Program-made: the position numbers and the translations under genes
The notes under the pieces: model-generated
The model's database searches: none
The model's input: the letters and a program-made list of their open reading frames with translations, nothing else
Told to the model about the DNA's origin: nothing
DNA from: Planctomycetaceae bacterium
GTDB lineage: Bacteria > Planctomycetota > Planctomycetia > Planctomycetales > Planctomycetaceae
DNA: 64,000 nucleotides
Direction: 5' to 3'
NCBI GenBank assembly: GCA_041398825.1
Contig: JAWKTX010000016.1
Span: 1 to 64,000, forward strand
Shown here: one piece after another, positions 1 through 10,241 of the stretch
Layout: the number at the start of each line of letters is the position of its first letter
Position numbering within the stretch: the first letter of the stretch is position 1

Positions 1-1443
1 CGAGGCCTTAGCGAACGTGATTCCGCAAACCGTGATTCCGGTCCTCGTCGCGATATCAACCCGGGCCCACTGTTGCCTGAACACTTGAGAATGGACCGAC
101 CGATGGGGCCAATGCCCAGAGGCCAGAGACCGGTTGATGAACCTCCGACCGAGAATCGTAGCGATTCTGCGATGAACAGTTCCCCTGACGACAACATCCA
201 GAGGAGACCTCACCTGCAGCCACATCCCGGTGGCCAGATGAACCAGGATGCCTACGTGGAATTTGTAGTCTGGAATAGCAGGGGGCAAATTCTGGTATGC
301 GACGGAGACTTACTCACCCCCAGGCTCACAAAACAGGCTCCACCTCTGAATCGTGGCGTCGCGAGCGAAGTTGTGTTCGAAAGGAATTATGTCCAGGCGG
401 TCCGCCGAGGGCCGAACAACACAACGATTGCGACAATCCGCTCTACTGAGGCTGAATTTGCCCGAGTGCGTGAATTCGGATTTCAGATGGGCGCCATCGG
501 GCTAACACTCTTGGTCGTTGGTTTGTTTGGCGGCTGGTGGATATCGGGGCGCATTGTCCAGCCCATTGCTGAAATGGCAGCGACAGCTTCCGGGATTTCG
601 GCCAATCGCCTGGCGATGCGGATTGACGTTGCGAGACTGGATGCAGAACTCATGCCACTTGGGGGTGTTCTGAATCAGGCATTTGAGCGATTGCAGAAAT
701 CATTCGAGCGATTGACGCAGTTCACGGCCGACGCTTCACACGAGTTGCGTACGCCTCTGGCCGTGATTCAGTCACAAATTGAACTAACGCTCTCCAGGCC
801 TCGTTCCGCCGAAGATTATCGGCAGACTCTTCAGACATGCATTGCCTCGACACACCGACTGCAGTCAATGGTGGACGGTCTGCTCCTGCTCGCCAGGGCC
901 GATGCAGAACGATTGGACCTGGCACAACAAACGGTGGATCTGCGAATCATTGCAGAGGACGTCTGTGTTCAACTTCAGGAGAAGGCCCGACAATTGGATA
1001 TCTCTCTGGAATGCGCGACCCCTGAAGAGCCGGTTTTCGTTCGGGGAGACGCATCCTTCCTGGCGCGTGTGCCATTCAATCTTGTGGATAATTCAATTCA
1101 GCACACCCCACACGGTGGCCAGATTCATATTGAAGTCCTTTCTGCCCCGCCCCACGCCACACTCACTGTGACAGATCACGGCCCCGGTATTCCGGCAGAA
1201 CATCAGGCGCACCTGTTTGATCGTTTTTACCGAGCCGACGTCGCTCGGTCGCGCAGGCATGGTGGAAGCGGACTCGGCCTGGCCATTTGCAAATCCATTG
1301 TCGAGGCGCATGGTGGAACGATTGAATGTCAATCGCGAGTCGGTCAGGGTGCCACGTTTGTCGTTCAGTTGCCGTTGAGAGAAACGGGAGCGTCAGAAAA
1401 CACACACGGGCCTTCAGAAGCCGAACACACGCAGACGGGGTGA
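1..1443 (+). CDS. Sensor histidine kinase, 5' end outside window
   Basis: This is the C-terminal 480 residues of a membrane sensor kinase. The frame is open from base 1, so the true start and first membrane segment lie upstream. It has a Pro/Asp-rich extracytoplasmic part, a transmembrane segment near fragment residues 161-183 (GAIGLTLLVVGLFGGWW), a HAMP linker, the H-box FTADASHELRTPL with the phospho-acceptor His near residue 247, the N-box NLVDNSIQHTP, G1 DHGPGIP and G2 GGSGLGLAICKS. By family it would autophosphorylate on His and pass the phosphate to a response regulator, probably encoded upstream. Its last 30 bases overlap the convergent hydrolase gene. Confidence 0.93.
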   Translation, partial: RGLSERDSANRDSGPRRDINPGPLLPEHLRMDRPMGPMPRGQRPVDEPPTENRSDSAMNSSPDDNIQRRPHLQPHPGGQMNQDAYVEFVVWNSRGQILVCDGDLLTPRLTKQAPPLNRGVASEVVFERNYVQAVRRGPNNTTIATIRSTEAEFARVREFGFQMGAIGLTLLVVGLFGGWWISGRIVQPIAEMAATASGISANRLAMRIDVARLDAELMPLGGVLNQAFERLQKSFERLTQFTADASHELRTPLAVIQSQIELTLSRPRSAEDYRQTLQTCIASTHRLQSMVDGLLLLARADAERLDLAQQTVDLRIIAEDVCVQLQEKARQLDISLECATPEEPVFVRGDASFLARVPFNLVDNSIQHTPHGGQIHIEVLSAPPHATLTVTDHGPGIPAEHQAHLFDRFYRADVARSRRHGGSGLGLAICKSIVEAHGGTIECQSRVGQGATFVVQLPLRETGASENTHGPSEAEHTQTG

Positions 1444-2250
1444 ATCAAAACACGGCTGAGGGACGGAACGGATTCTTCCCCACAATTCTCTGACTTCGGC
1501 TACTGGCAATGCTGGCATTGTCGATGTGAAGCTTTCAGTCCCACCTTTCAACTGTCCGCCTTGCTGAGGCCAATGGTCGAAAAATCGCCGAAACGCTTCC
1601 TCGCGATACCTGCGACGAACATGGATGGGGTCGAGGCCGTACCAATTCGGCTCCGGCTGAACAAACGAAGCCTTCCATTGGCGTGCCTCATTCTGAACCA
1701 GCTCATCCAGCAGATTTGCGTTCCGCTGGACATCGCGCAGTTGCAATCCTGAACCCGGAAACAAAATCGCGCGAGCGACTGAGAAGCGGATCCGGGAGAG
1801 ATTGTTGACGGAATGCAGGGGCAAGCCGGTAAAGACCAGATGACAATCCGGATTCCAGTCCATCAATTGTTCGATGCAATCACGAATGGAAGTCATCACG
1901 TTGTCCGGGCTGCGGCCGTATACCAGGTCATTACCGACGTCGGTGAACAGTACCAGCGGAGGATACTCGGGTTGAGGATATTGCTGCCGGAGCGAGTGCC
2001 AGATACCGCACTTTGAAATCCCCGGCAGCCTTCGAAACCCGAAAGCGCTCCAATCGACGTAGGATCGTCCCATTCCAAGCGACGCAAATACGTCCACGGC
2101 CCGGTCCACACGTGAGGTCAGTGCTCGCAACAGTGGCTTCCAGCCGATTGTGAGATTGCTGGCCCCCAGAAGAATCACCGGCTGCCGACTACAATGCGAA
2201 TCGCATGCGTCTGCGGATTCCACTGCCAACTCAGAAGAGGTGTGGTTCAC
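1414..2250 (-). CDS. SGNH/GDSL-like hydrolase
   Basis: A 278-residue protein with the spaced SGNH blocks. The nucleophile block is ILLGASNL (Ser31), the GND block is DVGNDL near residue 107, and a C-terminal DPIH near residue 210 supplies the Asp and His. The family covers esterases, lipases and carbohydrate deacetylases; the substrate here is unknown. There is no clear signal peptide, so a cytoplasmic location is likely. The start is a GTG without a strong ribosome binding site. The gene is convergent with the kinase and overlaps its end by 30 bases. Confidence 0.7.
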   Translation of the reverse strand: MNHTSSELAVESADACDSHCSRQPVILLGASNLTIGWKPLLRALTSRVDRAVDVFASLGMGRSYVDWSAFGFRRLPGISKCGIWHSLRQQYPQPEYPPLVLFTDVGNDLVYGRSPDNVMTSIRDCIEQLMDWNPDCHLVFTGLPLHSVNNLSRIRFSVARAILFPGSGLQLRDVQRNANLLDELVQNEARQWKASFVQPEPNWYGLDPIHVRRRYREEAFRRFFDHWPQQGGQLKGGTESFTSTMPALPVAEVRELWGRIRSVPQPCFDSPRLRVFGF

Positions 2251-2451
2251 GGTGAGGCCACAGGTTGCATGAGGAACAACGAAATTGCAATGTCACGGCG
2301 ACAATTTGCGCATGTTTGGCTCGGGCAATTCCTAAACTGCAGACGGCAAAACAACCGGGCAATCAGGCTCCCCTTGAAGACTGCGAACCCTGACGCTCCT
2401 GAATTCCGGATAAGCGACGCTGATACGTGATAATCACGGATTCAAATCACT

Positions 2452-3048
2452 CTAATCCTTCTTCAGCAACTCCTTATATCGCTTCTGGAACTTTTCAACT
2501 TTCGGGCCAACCACAAACTGACAATATGGCTGACGGGGATTCAGCTTGAAGTAGTCCTGATGATAATCCTCAGCAGCATAGAACTTCGTTAGCTCTTCGA
2601 GAGTTGTCACAATCGGAGCGTCGAAGTCGTCCGACTTGTTCAACTCTGCAATGACCTTTTCGGTAATCGTTTTCTGTTTTTCGTCGTGGTAAAAAACAGC
2701 CGAACGATACTGCGTACCAACATCGCCTCCCTGTCGGTTCAGGGTCGTTGGATCATGGGTATGGAAGAAGACGTCCAGCATCTGTTCGAACGTGATGACA
2801 GTTGGGTCGTAGTCAATTTGTATACATTCGGCGTGGCCGGTTAATCCCGTGCAAACCTGCTTATAGGTCGGGTTGGGAATCGATCCACCAGCATAACCCG
2901 ACTTCACGGCGACGACGCCTTTCAGCCGCAGGAAAACGGCTTCCGTACACCAGAAGCAGCCTGCGGCGAACGTCGCCTTTGCGAGCTTTCCAGACTTTTC
3001 TGGTGCGTCGCCATCAGCTTCAGGTGTTGCATTGTCTGAGATGGTCAT
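2452..3048 (-). CDS. msrA: Peptide methionine-(S)-S-oxide reductase MsrA
   Basis: MsrA reduces methionine-S-sulfoxide in proteins, with electrons from thioredoxin. The catalytic motif GCFWC places the nucleophile at Cys31. GYAGG, HAECIQIDYDP and GTQYRSAVFYHD are further family signatures. I chose the ATG at 3048 (198 residues) because AAAGGA lies about nine bases upstream; an in-frame TTG at 3096 would add sixteen poorly conserved residues. There is no export signal, so it is cytoplasmic. No msrB is nearby. Confidence 0.95.
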   Translation of the reverse strand: MTISDNATPEADGDAPEKSGKLAKATFAAGCFWCTEAVFLRLKGVVAVKSGYAGGSIPNPTYKQVCTGLTGHAECIQIDYDPTVITFEQMLDVFFHTHDPTTLNRQGGDVGTQYRSAVFYHDEKQKTITEKVIAELNKSDDFDAPIVTTLEELTKFYAAEDYHQDYFKLNPRQPYCQFVVGPKVEKFQKRYKELLKKD

Positions 3049-3380
3049 TGGGTCCATTCCTTTCGCCAATCCGGTCCTGGATTTTGGCATCACCAAAAGT
3101 TATTTCCTGACGAATTACTCTACGAATCTGACAACGACATGCAGTCTGACGAATTCGACACAACTTGCCAACGTTTGAGATTCAGAAACCGCTGAACCTT
3201 CGGGTGATGTAACGAATATTCTTCGAGGACTGATGAAGGTTTCACGCAAATGGGGAATCCCTGCGTGATTGAGAGCCCCCCGAAATCCGCGTCCAAACTG
3301 GGCCCAAACATGACTGAATTTCAGCGAATCCAGGCAGTCCGTTGAAAGGAGGGGCGGGGCGTAACAAGGAACTCCGACGA
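3049..3380. other. Intergenic, no gene seen
   Basis: Lies between the end of the large coiled-coil gene and the msrA start, both on the minus strand. It presumably carries the msrA promoter. I saw no hairpin terminator or convincing small gene. Confidence 0.5.
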
Positions 3381-6300
3381 TTACTTCTTACCGCGGTCCT
3401 GCGCCAATTTGCGGCGGTAGTTTCGAATGAGCTCCGCATATTCACTATCAATGACTTCTCGCCCCTGTTCCGAAAGACCGTCTTCTAAATCATCATTTAA
3501 TTCCGGATTAAACCACCCTCTGCCCCTGCCAGCCGTCCTACCGGGAGTTCGTCCGTCGAACAATTGATCGTTTCCTGTCCCTGCTTTTGCCTTGCCGGAT
3601 GCCCCCGGGGACTCCTGCATTTGCCCGGGAGTCATGTCCGCGGGCAAAACACCTTTGGCAGCATTCTGTAATGCCTCAGCTGCCTTTGACAAATTGTCCG
3701 TGGAATGCGTCATACCGTTGGCATCAGCACCGTTGGAGCCTGCCTGGTTTTCCTGCTGGGCACCGGAATCTGAGGTTGATGCAGCATCGGCCCCCTGCGT
3801 TCCCTGAGATCCGGGCTGCTGTCCGGAGCTTTGCTGGGCCGCATCTCCTGGTGATTGCTGTCCCTCACCCGCCTGAGATTGCTCCTGTCCGGGCTGGCCC
3901 TGTTGAGCTGATGGCTCATCGCTGGCTTCGGTGCCGGAAGCAGGATTCGGACTGGACTGATCGCCTGCTGGACTGGATTGATTTCCCTGACCTGGCCGTT
4001 CGGCTTGCTTCAAATTGTTCAGAGCATCCGTAACGCTATCACCAACTTCGGACGGGATAACCGGATTTGAATCCTGCGGTCGCTGACTACCCTGTTGAGC
4101 CAGCTGCGCTGCCCGATTGAGTTGCCCCGCCGCCTCATGCCCCGATTGGGAGGCCTGCTGAAGTTGAGATTGTCGGAGCTGCTCTGAAGCCTGATTTGTG
4201 GAGTCCGCCGCTTCAGCAGCCGCTCGCGCCGCTTCCCCTGCCTGACGCCCCTGTTGCTGCGTCCCCAAAGCTTCAAGATTCAGCCGTTCCGCCAGTTCAT
4301 CCAGCTGCGCAGGCAACGACTGCGTTTCGTTTGTCAGTCTTTGCTGCGAGGATTGCTGCGCACCGAGCTGGGCAGCATTGTCCTGCTGAAGTCGATCGAA
4401 GACATCTGCCAGTTGATTCAACTCTGCAGCGATTCCAGTGAGCTGACTTTGCTGATCGGGCAGCCCACCATCTTCAATTTGCGAAACGACCTGACGAGCC
4501 TGATCGGCCGACTCACGCATTGATCCGGCAGCTTTCGAAAACTGACCAGCGTCTGCTTCGCTAATCGACTGTCTCGCTTTATCAGCAGCGGCCTGAGCGG
4601 CCGTTTTCGCGTCAGGGGGCGAAGCACTCTGCTGAACATCTTCTGCGATTTCAGCCGATGCATCGACCAATTGCCGCAACCTCTGAATCAGATCTTCTTC
4701 GACCGATGCTTGCGAGCTTCCCGGAGCTCTTTCCTCAAGCGACCCACTGGTTCGAGCCTGATTATTCTGATCGTCATTTCGCGATGTTTTCTGAGCACCG
4801 TCCTCGTTTGGATTCTGCTGACTCAACCCACGGGATTCTTTCAATTGTTCAATCTGCTGCCGAACGTCAGACAACTGCTTTGCAATTCTTCTGGCTTCTT
4901 CTGATGCCTTTTCCTGTTCACTGCTGCCGGTGTCTGGCGCGGCATCCGCTTCTTCGGAGCGAGGGGAATCGGCCCGGTCGGCGTTTGAGGCAAGCTGGCT
5001 GGCGGATTGCCTCAGTTGCTCTTCAAGCTTTTCAAGGTCCTGCTGAGCATCCTGCAGATCACCCTGCCTGAGCGCGCGGATCGCGTCATCAATCGAAGAT
5101 GAACTCGCCTTTGCAGTTGCTTCATCCGTTTGTGGATCGAGCGGCCCTGCGGCGGCCTGCTGAAGCTCCTGAAGTTGCTGCTGGATTTGTTGTGCTTCGT
5201 TACGCATCTGCTGAAGCCGGTCAGCAAGGTTCGAGGCATCACGAGCTGCATCGCGTGACTCTTCCGCCACCCCGTCAGCGACCTGTTGCTGATCCTCTGC
5301 AAGCTGCGCAGCCTTCTTGCCGATTTGTTCCAGCTTCTCAAGTTGCGATCGACGAGCAGCCTGAAGCAATTCATCCCGTCGCTTCAACAGGTCTTCGAGA
5401 TCGCTCGCCAACTGTTTCTGCTCTTGCTGAATGTGCTCTTCACGGTCCTTTAGTTCTTTTTCGAATTCATCCTGTGTCTGCCCCGGCTCCGGCTGATTTC
5501 CTTCTCGGTCCTGCTTCAGCTCCTGCGATTGTCTCGCAAGCTCTTCAGCTTCCAGGGCAAGCCGATTAAGTTCCGTCAGGTCCTGTTCAATTTTTGCTCG
5601 TTCCTGATACTGCTGAATGACCCGTTTGAGTCGATCACGTGCCGCATGAATGCCATTGATACCGTCCTGGAGGGATTTGGCAGCTTCATCACGTTGTTTC
5701 GGTATGGCATCGTTCAGTGAATTTGGTATGTCGAATCGAACGGCACCGCCAATCTCCGCCAACTCTTCCGCAATATCGTGGAGGAGTGGATGTGTCGCAA
5801 TCTCCGCAGCAATCTCCTGAAGTCGACGCCCCTGTAGCTGCTCCTTCTCGCTTAGAGATCGAATTCCATCCCGAGTAGTCTTGTCCCACTGCTTCCAGAG
5901 ATCGTTTCGCAACTGATTGCCGGTCTCAATATCGGCCGTCAGTTGGTTAGCCAGTTCGGTCAGCTCATCCAGAATTGCCTCGTTTTCTTCCGTAAGTGCC
6001 TTTTTTGCCAGTGGATCGGCATCGTCACGAATCCGCAGGATCCAGGGGCCCCTGATCACAAGATGCGGTTCAGGGACGGGTCGATTGTCAGTCGTCCGAA
6101 CTCGAATGGAAATCATGTCTCCGGAGTGGAGATCATATTCTGCGAGTGGAAGTCGAAACCGGTGCAGGACCTGAGGCAAGCCGGACTGAAAGCCTTCCGC
6201 AGGCAATACCCGAACAGTTTCCTCATTCTTCTGAAGCAGGAACTCCAAAGTTGACACGCAGAAATCGTCCGTCACATTGCAATCAAGCGGAGCAACATCG

Positions 6301-7751
6301 TCCGGACGTACATCGGTTTCATCCTGCAAGCCAGTGACTCGCAATGTCGGAGCAACATCCTCAAGGACCGTCAGTACGCGTTCCGGCTCTTCCGGCAGCG
6401 ACAGACTGTCGGCATCCCGAATATCGAGCTCAAAACGTCCTCCACCAACAGCATTAAAATGGAAGACCGCCTCAGTTCCGTCCAGTGACAGTGATCCTTC
6501 GACAGGTGGTTCCTGATGTTGATTGGAAGCAGTCGCCACGGTCAGTTCTGCGGCAATTTGTTCGGGTGAGACATCGGGAGACATATCTTCCAGAGGCATG
6601 GCGTCTTCCATGAACTCATCGACTGCAATCTCGGAAGAAATCGGCTTCCAGGTTTTCCAGACAAGTCGCGCCTGAATCACGGGTTTTGTGAACTGAACGC
6701 GAAGCTCTACCTGACTGCGTTCGAAGACAACCACGCTGCCAACAACACCCTCGATACGTTCCACCGGCCGGCCGGTATAGGCGGGAGGCGTTGATATCAA
6801 TTCAATCGCTGTGATGGTCGGTGGATCGACGACCTTCAGTTCAAACCAGGACGTCTTCGTTCGACCACTCGTGATGCGGTAAAACAGTGTCTGCTGCGCC
6901 GCGGGCAGGATCGCAGAGAATTCCCCTCGAACTTCATCAAACTTCATCAGCAACCAGTCCGTTTGTTCCTGCTGTGTGCGGAGCTCTACGCGAACGTTCT
7001 CCGGAAGCGCTGTCTGGTCACCATGACGCCATTTGGGAATCGCTGCGAACGTGACATCTGATCCTATCGGAACGGTACGATTGGCATCCGGAATTTCAAA
7101 ATAAAGATTTGTCGCTGCATCGAGATTGGCGAACGGAGTCCAGAGTCTCTGCATCAGCAGCAAACTTGTTGCAGGCCAGAGCATTGCAGGCAACGCAGCG
7201 ATCAGCACCGCCACGAAGATCAAAGCACAGTGTTGCAGGGTTTTGTTACCACGGACCACAGTAGATGCAGACAACCCTGAAATCTGGCCCCGCAACTGCC
7301 GACGAAGATGATCACACATCAAAGCGGATCCTGTTTCCGACTTTGATGCATCGGGTGAGTTGACCGAAATGAGCGTTGCGACGCCTTCATGCAGTTCAGG
7401 AAAGGCCATATCGACTGCCGCCGCCAGTTCCTGCGACGACACCGAAACAATCATCGGTCTGAACCATCGAGTCCATGCCACAAACACCGTGACCACAATC
7501 GTGCCTAGCAACATCAGAAACCGGGCAATTGAAGGCAGGGGAAGGACAAAATCGACGAGGCCAGCCACCAGAAGGCACAAACACAGGGTCAAAATGAAAT
7601 CGAAGACACCCCGAAAAAAATGATGCAACAATATTCGACTGCGACATGCGCGCAGGAGTCCGTCAAATTCGGGCAGAGGCGATTCACCATCCAAAGATGA
7701 AGCCGGTCGACTGAGGTCAGCATTCTTGCTTGAAAGGGTGCTCGTCGACAT
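3381..7751 (-). CDS. Giant Gln-rich coiled-coil membrane protein, DUF4175-like
   Basis: A 1456-residue protein. Two transmembrane helices lie near residues 47-69 and 73-93 and a third near 170-190. A beta-rich region follows to about residue 640, with an Ig-like run containing STPPAYTGRPVE. Then comes a very long coiled coil full of Gln, Glu, Ala and Asp, and a low-complexity Gly/Gln/Ser stretch near 1200-1350. The end is a conserved-looking basic tail (NPELNDDLEDG...SEYAELIRNYRRKLAQ). The layout resembles DUF4175-type proteins annotated in planctomycetes; I did not confirm this by alignment. The function is unknown. The topology suggests a protein anchored in the inner membrane with a large extramembrane fibre. 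No operon partner is evident. Confidence 0.8.
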   Translation of the reverse strand: MSTSTLSSKNADLSRPASSLDGESPLPEFDGLLRACRSRILLHHFFRGVFDFILTLCLCLLVAGLVDFVLPLPSIARFLMLLGTIVVTVFVAWTRWFRPMIVSVSSQELAAAVDMAFPELHEGVATLISVNSPDASKSETGSALMCDHLRRQLRGQISGLSASTVVRGNKTLQHCALIFVAVLIAALPAMLWPATSLLLMQRLWTPFANLDAATNLYFEIPDANRTVPIGSDVTFAAIPKWRHGDQTALPENVRVELRTQQEQTDWLLMKFDEVRGEFSAILPAAQQTLFYRITSGRTKTSWFELKVVDPPTITAIELISTPPAYTGRPVERIEGVVGSVVVFERSQVELRVQFTKPVIQARLVWKTWKPISSEIAVDEFMEDAMPLEDMSPDVSPEQIAAELTVATASNQHQEPPVEGSLSLDGTEAVFHFNAVGGGRFELDIRDADSLSLPEEPERVLTVLEDVAPTLRVTGLQDETDVRPDDVAPLDCNVTDDFCVSTLEFLLQKNEETVRVLPAEGFQSGLPQVLHRFRLPLAEYDLHSGDMISIRVRTTDNRPVPEPHLVIRGPWILRIRDDADPLAKKALTEENEAILDELTELANQLTADIETGNQLRNDLWKQWDKTTRDGIRSLSEKEQLQGRRLQEIAAEIATHPLLHDIAEELAEIGGAVRFDIPNSLNDAIPKQRDEAAKSLQDGINGIHAARDRLKRVIQQYQERAKIEQDLTELNRLALEAEELARQSQELKQDREGNQPEPGQTQDEFEKELKDREEHIQQEQKQLASDLEDLLKRRDELLQAARRSQLEKLEQIGKKAAQLAEDQQQVADGVAEESRDAARDASNLADRLQQMRNEAQQIQQQLQELQQAAAGPLDPQTDEATAKASSSSIDDAIRALRQGDLQDAQQDLEKLEEQLRQSASQLASNADRADSPRSEEADAAPDTGSSEQEKASEEARRIAKQLSDVRQQIEQLKESRGLSQQNPNEDGAQKTSRNDDQNNQARTSGSLEERAPGSSQASVEEDLIQRLRQLVDASAEIAEDVQQSASPPDAKTAAQAAADKARQSISEADAGQFSKAAGSMRESADQARQVVSQIEDGGLPDQQSQLTGIAAELNQLADVFDRLQQDNAAQLGAQQSSQQRLTNETQSLPAQLDELAERLNLEALGTQQQGRQAGEAARAAAEAADSTNQASEQLRQSQLQQASQSGHEAAGQLNRAAQLAQQGSQRPQDSNPVIPSEVGDSVTDALNNLKQAERPGQGNQSSPAGDQSSPNPASGTEASDEPSAQQGQPGQEQSQAGEGQQSPGDAAQQSSGQQPGSQGTQGADAASTSDSGAQQENQAGSNGADANGMTHSTDNLSKAAEALQNAAKGVLPADMTPGQMQESPGASGKAKAGTGNDQLFDGRTPGRTAGRGRGWFNPELNDDLEDGLSEQGREVIDSEYAELIRNYRRKLAQDRGKK

Positions 7752-8203
7752 AAACAGTCTCTGTCAGGTTCTGAATCGAATGCCCCCGGAATCAGCTGCC
7801 GTCCACAGCCTGACCTCCGTCACACGATAACGCGGAATTGTACGTGCTGAACAAACCTTTGTCATTGGAAATGACCTCCCGGTATTCATTGCTTCCCCAG
7901 CAGTGCCCGCCTCTGATTCCATGACCGGGCCGGCCAATCAAGTATCAAACGGCCAGATACCAGGGGACGAGTTGCGCGAATGCAGAACGGCAGAACGTCC
8001 CAGTAGTCGGCCGGAGGGATCATTTCCGAGAGGCATTCCGGGCAGATACAATCCCGGATTCTCAGACGATGGCCTAATCTCAATTTGTCACAGAACTTTG
8101 CAGCCAGGGGTTTCTTCTGGCCTGCGAATTGCGGTGCAGTGTTTGATCGAATGCGAATGCGGTGAGAGGCTGCTGAAACTGAGTCAGGCGTTCTTGTGCC
8201 TTC
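7752..8203. other. Divergent intergenic region
   Basis: Promoters for the coiled-coil gene (leftward) and the DUF456 gene (rightward) should lie here. A 65-codon minus-strand frame with a TTG start at 8083 encodes CPECLSEM followed by a third Cys, but it has no ribosome binding site and I do not call it a gene. Confidence 0.4.
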
Positions 8204-8767
8204 ATGATGAGTTTACACAAACGGGCAATATTCGGAATGATTTGGTATTGGATCGCCGCCGGAACACTGATTTTTCTGAACGGCCTGTGTGTCACGGCAA
8301 ATCTGCTTGCATTGCCGGGCAATTGGGCAATGGTCATTGGATTATCTATTTTTGTTGCAGTAATGCCCTTTGAACACGGACCAGGGTGGGGAGCCGTTGG
8401 GGTCATCGCCATCATGGCGGTGGCTGGTGAAATCCTTGAAACCGTGACGGGTTCGGCCAGGGCGGCAAAAAAAGGGGCGAGTCGTCGTGCCATGCTGCTT
8501 TCGTTTTCACTATCGATCGCAGGGAGTGTTGGCGGTGCGTTCCTGATTCCCATCCCAGTGATCGGAAGTGCAATCGGTGCGGTTGGAGGAGCAGCCGGGG
8601 GAGCATTCGTCGGTGCCTGGCTGGGTGAAGCCTGGATTGGTTCCGACAACCGGAAACGCAATGAAGTCGGAGCCGCGGCCATGACGGGCCGCATGATGGG
8701 CATGCTGGCCAAACTTTCCATCGGAGTGGCAATTTTTGTTTATACGACAATTTGCTTATGGGTCTGA
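8204..8767 (+). CDS. DUF456-family small membrane protein
   Basis: A 187-residue integral membrane protein. It has an N-terminal helix, then the family-typical LPGNWAM segment, two more helices and a Gly-rich zipper (SAIGAVGGAAGGAFVGAWLG) near residues 122-142, then a final helix. DUF456 proteins have no established biochemical role. Two adjacent ATGs (8204, 8207) could start it, and neither has a clear ribosome binding site. It stands alone, 109 bases before an HlyD-type gene on the same strand. Confidence 0.8.
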   Translation: MMSLHKRAIFGMIWYWIAAGTLIFLNGLCVTANLLALPGNWAMVIGLSIFVAVMPFEHGPGWGAVGVIAIMAVAGEILETVTGSARAAKKGASRRAMLLSFSLSIAGSVGGAFLIPIPVIGSAIGAVGGAAGGAFVGAWLGEAWIGSDNRKRNEVGAAAMTGRMMGMLAKLSIGVAIFVYTTICLWV

Positions 8768-8876
8768 ACGCTGTTTCGGATGCGACATTTGCACATTATC
8801 CTTTCCGGGAGTTTTGATTTCCGGGTGACCAGACTTTTATCCGCTTGCGCGGGTTCGTGTCAGAATTGAGGCGACT

Positions 8877-10241
8877 GTGTTCCGAGTGATAACGTCTTTC
8901 GTATTGATCCTCGTTCTGCTGTTTTCTGCCATGCACTTCTTCAAGACCATGGCATCGGGGCGACCGGAAGTTCAGCAGCGTGAAATCACAGAAACGGTTT
9001 ACAATGTGGATGCGTTCGAGGTCCAGCCAGTGACATTCACGGAGTTGTTAACGGCGTTCGGGACGTCCGTGGCCGACCGTGAAGTTGTTGTTGCCGCTCA
9101 GGTCAGCGGAGAAGTGGTCGAGATTCATCCATCACTGAAAGTCGGTCAGGCCGTATCGGCCGGGGCGGCCATCGGCGCGGACGGCGGAACAAATCAACCC
9201 ATTTCCGGAGATCTCCTGCTGAAAATAGATCAGCGTGATTTCCAGCAGCGGGTGGAGCAAACCAAAGCAAGCATTGCGGGCATCCAAACGGAGATCGAGC
9301 AACTGTCGCAGCAGAAAATGAATGCGGAACGACAGTTGGCTCTGGCCAGGCAGGATCTGCAAACCCTGCAGGATGACTACGACCGCGTGAAAACTCTCCG
9401 GGATCGCGGTGCGGGCCTGGCAACAGACCTGACGCGATCACTGCTCGAACTACGACGATACCAGGACACAATCGTCCAGCTGGAAAACCAGATCTCTTTG
9501 CACCCCCATCAACTGGAAGCCGCCCGGCAACGGTTGACAGCCGCTGAAGCAGATCTGAAGAGAGCCAACAACGATCTGCTGCGCACGGAAGTGGTGCCGC
9601 CGTTCAGCGGCGTTCTGTCGGAAGTCATGGTCGAACAGGGGCAGTATGTTCGTAACGGCGAACCACTTGTTCGCATTGTCGATTCATCACGGATTGAAAT
9701 CCCGGTGAGCCTGGGTCTAGAGGATTACTTACTCATTCAGGATGCAGTCGAAAGTGGCCATCCCCCGGAAGCATGGCTTGCAGAAAATGAAACAGCCCCT
9801 GCCAGATGGAAAGGGTATGTCGTGCGAGTTTCACCGACAGCCGATGCTTCTTCACGTACCATCGAGGTCTTCATTGAAGTTATCAATTCGGATCAGGACA
9901 CCCCACTCCTGCCGGGAACATTTGTGTTTGCTCGAATCAACGGTCCTCGGTTCGACAATGCGCTGATCATTCCGAGAGAATCCATCGTCGAAGATACGGT
10001 TTTTGTCGTGAACAACAGTAGCGACAAGGGCATTGGGCATGCAGAAAAGAAACACCTGAAAACCGGACGTCGATTGCAGTCGCTCGTGGTTGTTCACGAG
10101 GGACTGAAGGCGGGTGATCGAGTAGTCATGACGAATCTGGATGTCATTCAGAGCGGTACTGGTATTTTGCCTCAACAGACGATCTCACCCATGGACGAAA
10201 TCCAACGGATTCGTGTCCCCGTGATCCAAATGCCGGACTAA
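8877..10241 (+). CDS. HlyD/RND-type periplasmic adaptor subunit
   Basis: A 454-residue membrane fusion protein of the kind that links an inner-membrane RND or ABC pump to an outer-membrane channel. It has one N-terminal anchor (residues 2-18). Split lipoyl halves flank a coiled coil at about 120-220 (QQRVEQTKASIAGIQTEIEQ onward). A beta-barrel domain follows, then a C-terminal region with GDRVVMTNLD. The start is a GTG preceded by GAGG six bases upstream. No pump or outer-membrane channel gene is adjacent, so the partner is encoded elsewhere. Confidence 0.88.
   Translation: MFRVITSFVLILVLLFSAMHFFKTMASGRPEVQQREITETVYNVDAFEVQPVTFTELLTAFGTSVADREVVVAAQVSGEVVEIHPSLKVGQAVSAGAAIGADGGTNQPISGDLLLKIDQRDFQQRVEQTKASIAGIQTEIEQLSQQKMNAERQLALARQDLQTLQDDYDRVKTLRDRGAGLATDLTRSLLELRRYQDTIVQLENQISLHPHQLEAARQRLTAAEADLKRANNDLLRTEVVPPFSGVLSEVMVEQGQYVRNGEPLVRIVDSSRIEIPVSLGLEDYLLIQDAVESGHPPEAWLAENETAPARWKGYVVRVSPTADASSRTIEVFIEVINSDQDTPLLPGTFVFARINGPRFDNALIIPRESIVEDTVFVVNNSSDKGIGHAEKKHLKTGRRLQSLVVVHEGLKAGDRVVMTNLDVIQSGTGILPQQTISPMDEIQRIRVPVIQMPD

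Noticed and set aside
7886..8083. 65-codon minus frame with CPEC motif
   Set aside because: TTG start, no ribosome binding site, only three Cys; chance not excluded.
8080..8721. 213-codon minus-strand frame
   Set aside because: Antisense to the DUF456 gene; Pro/Ala-rich shadow of its Gly-rich helices.
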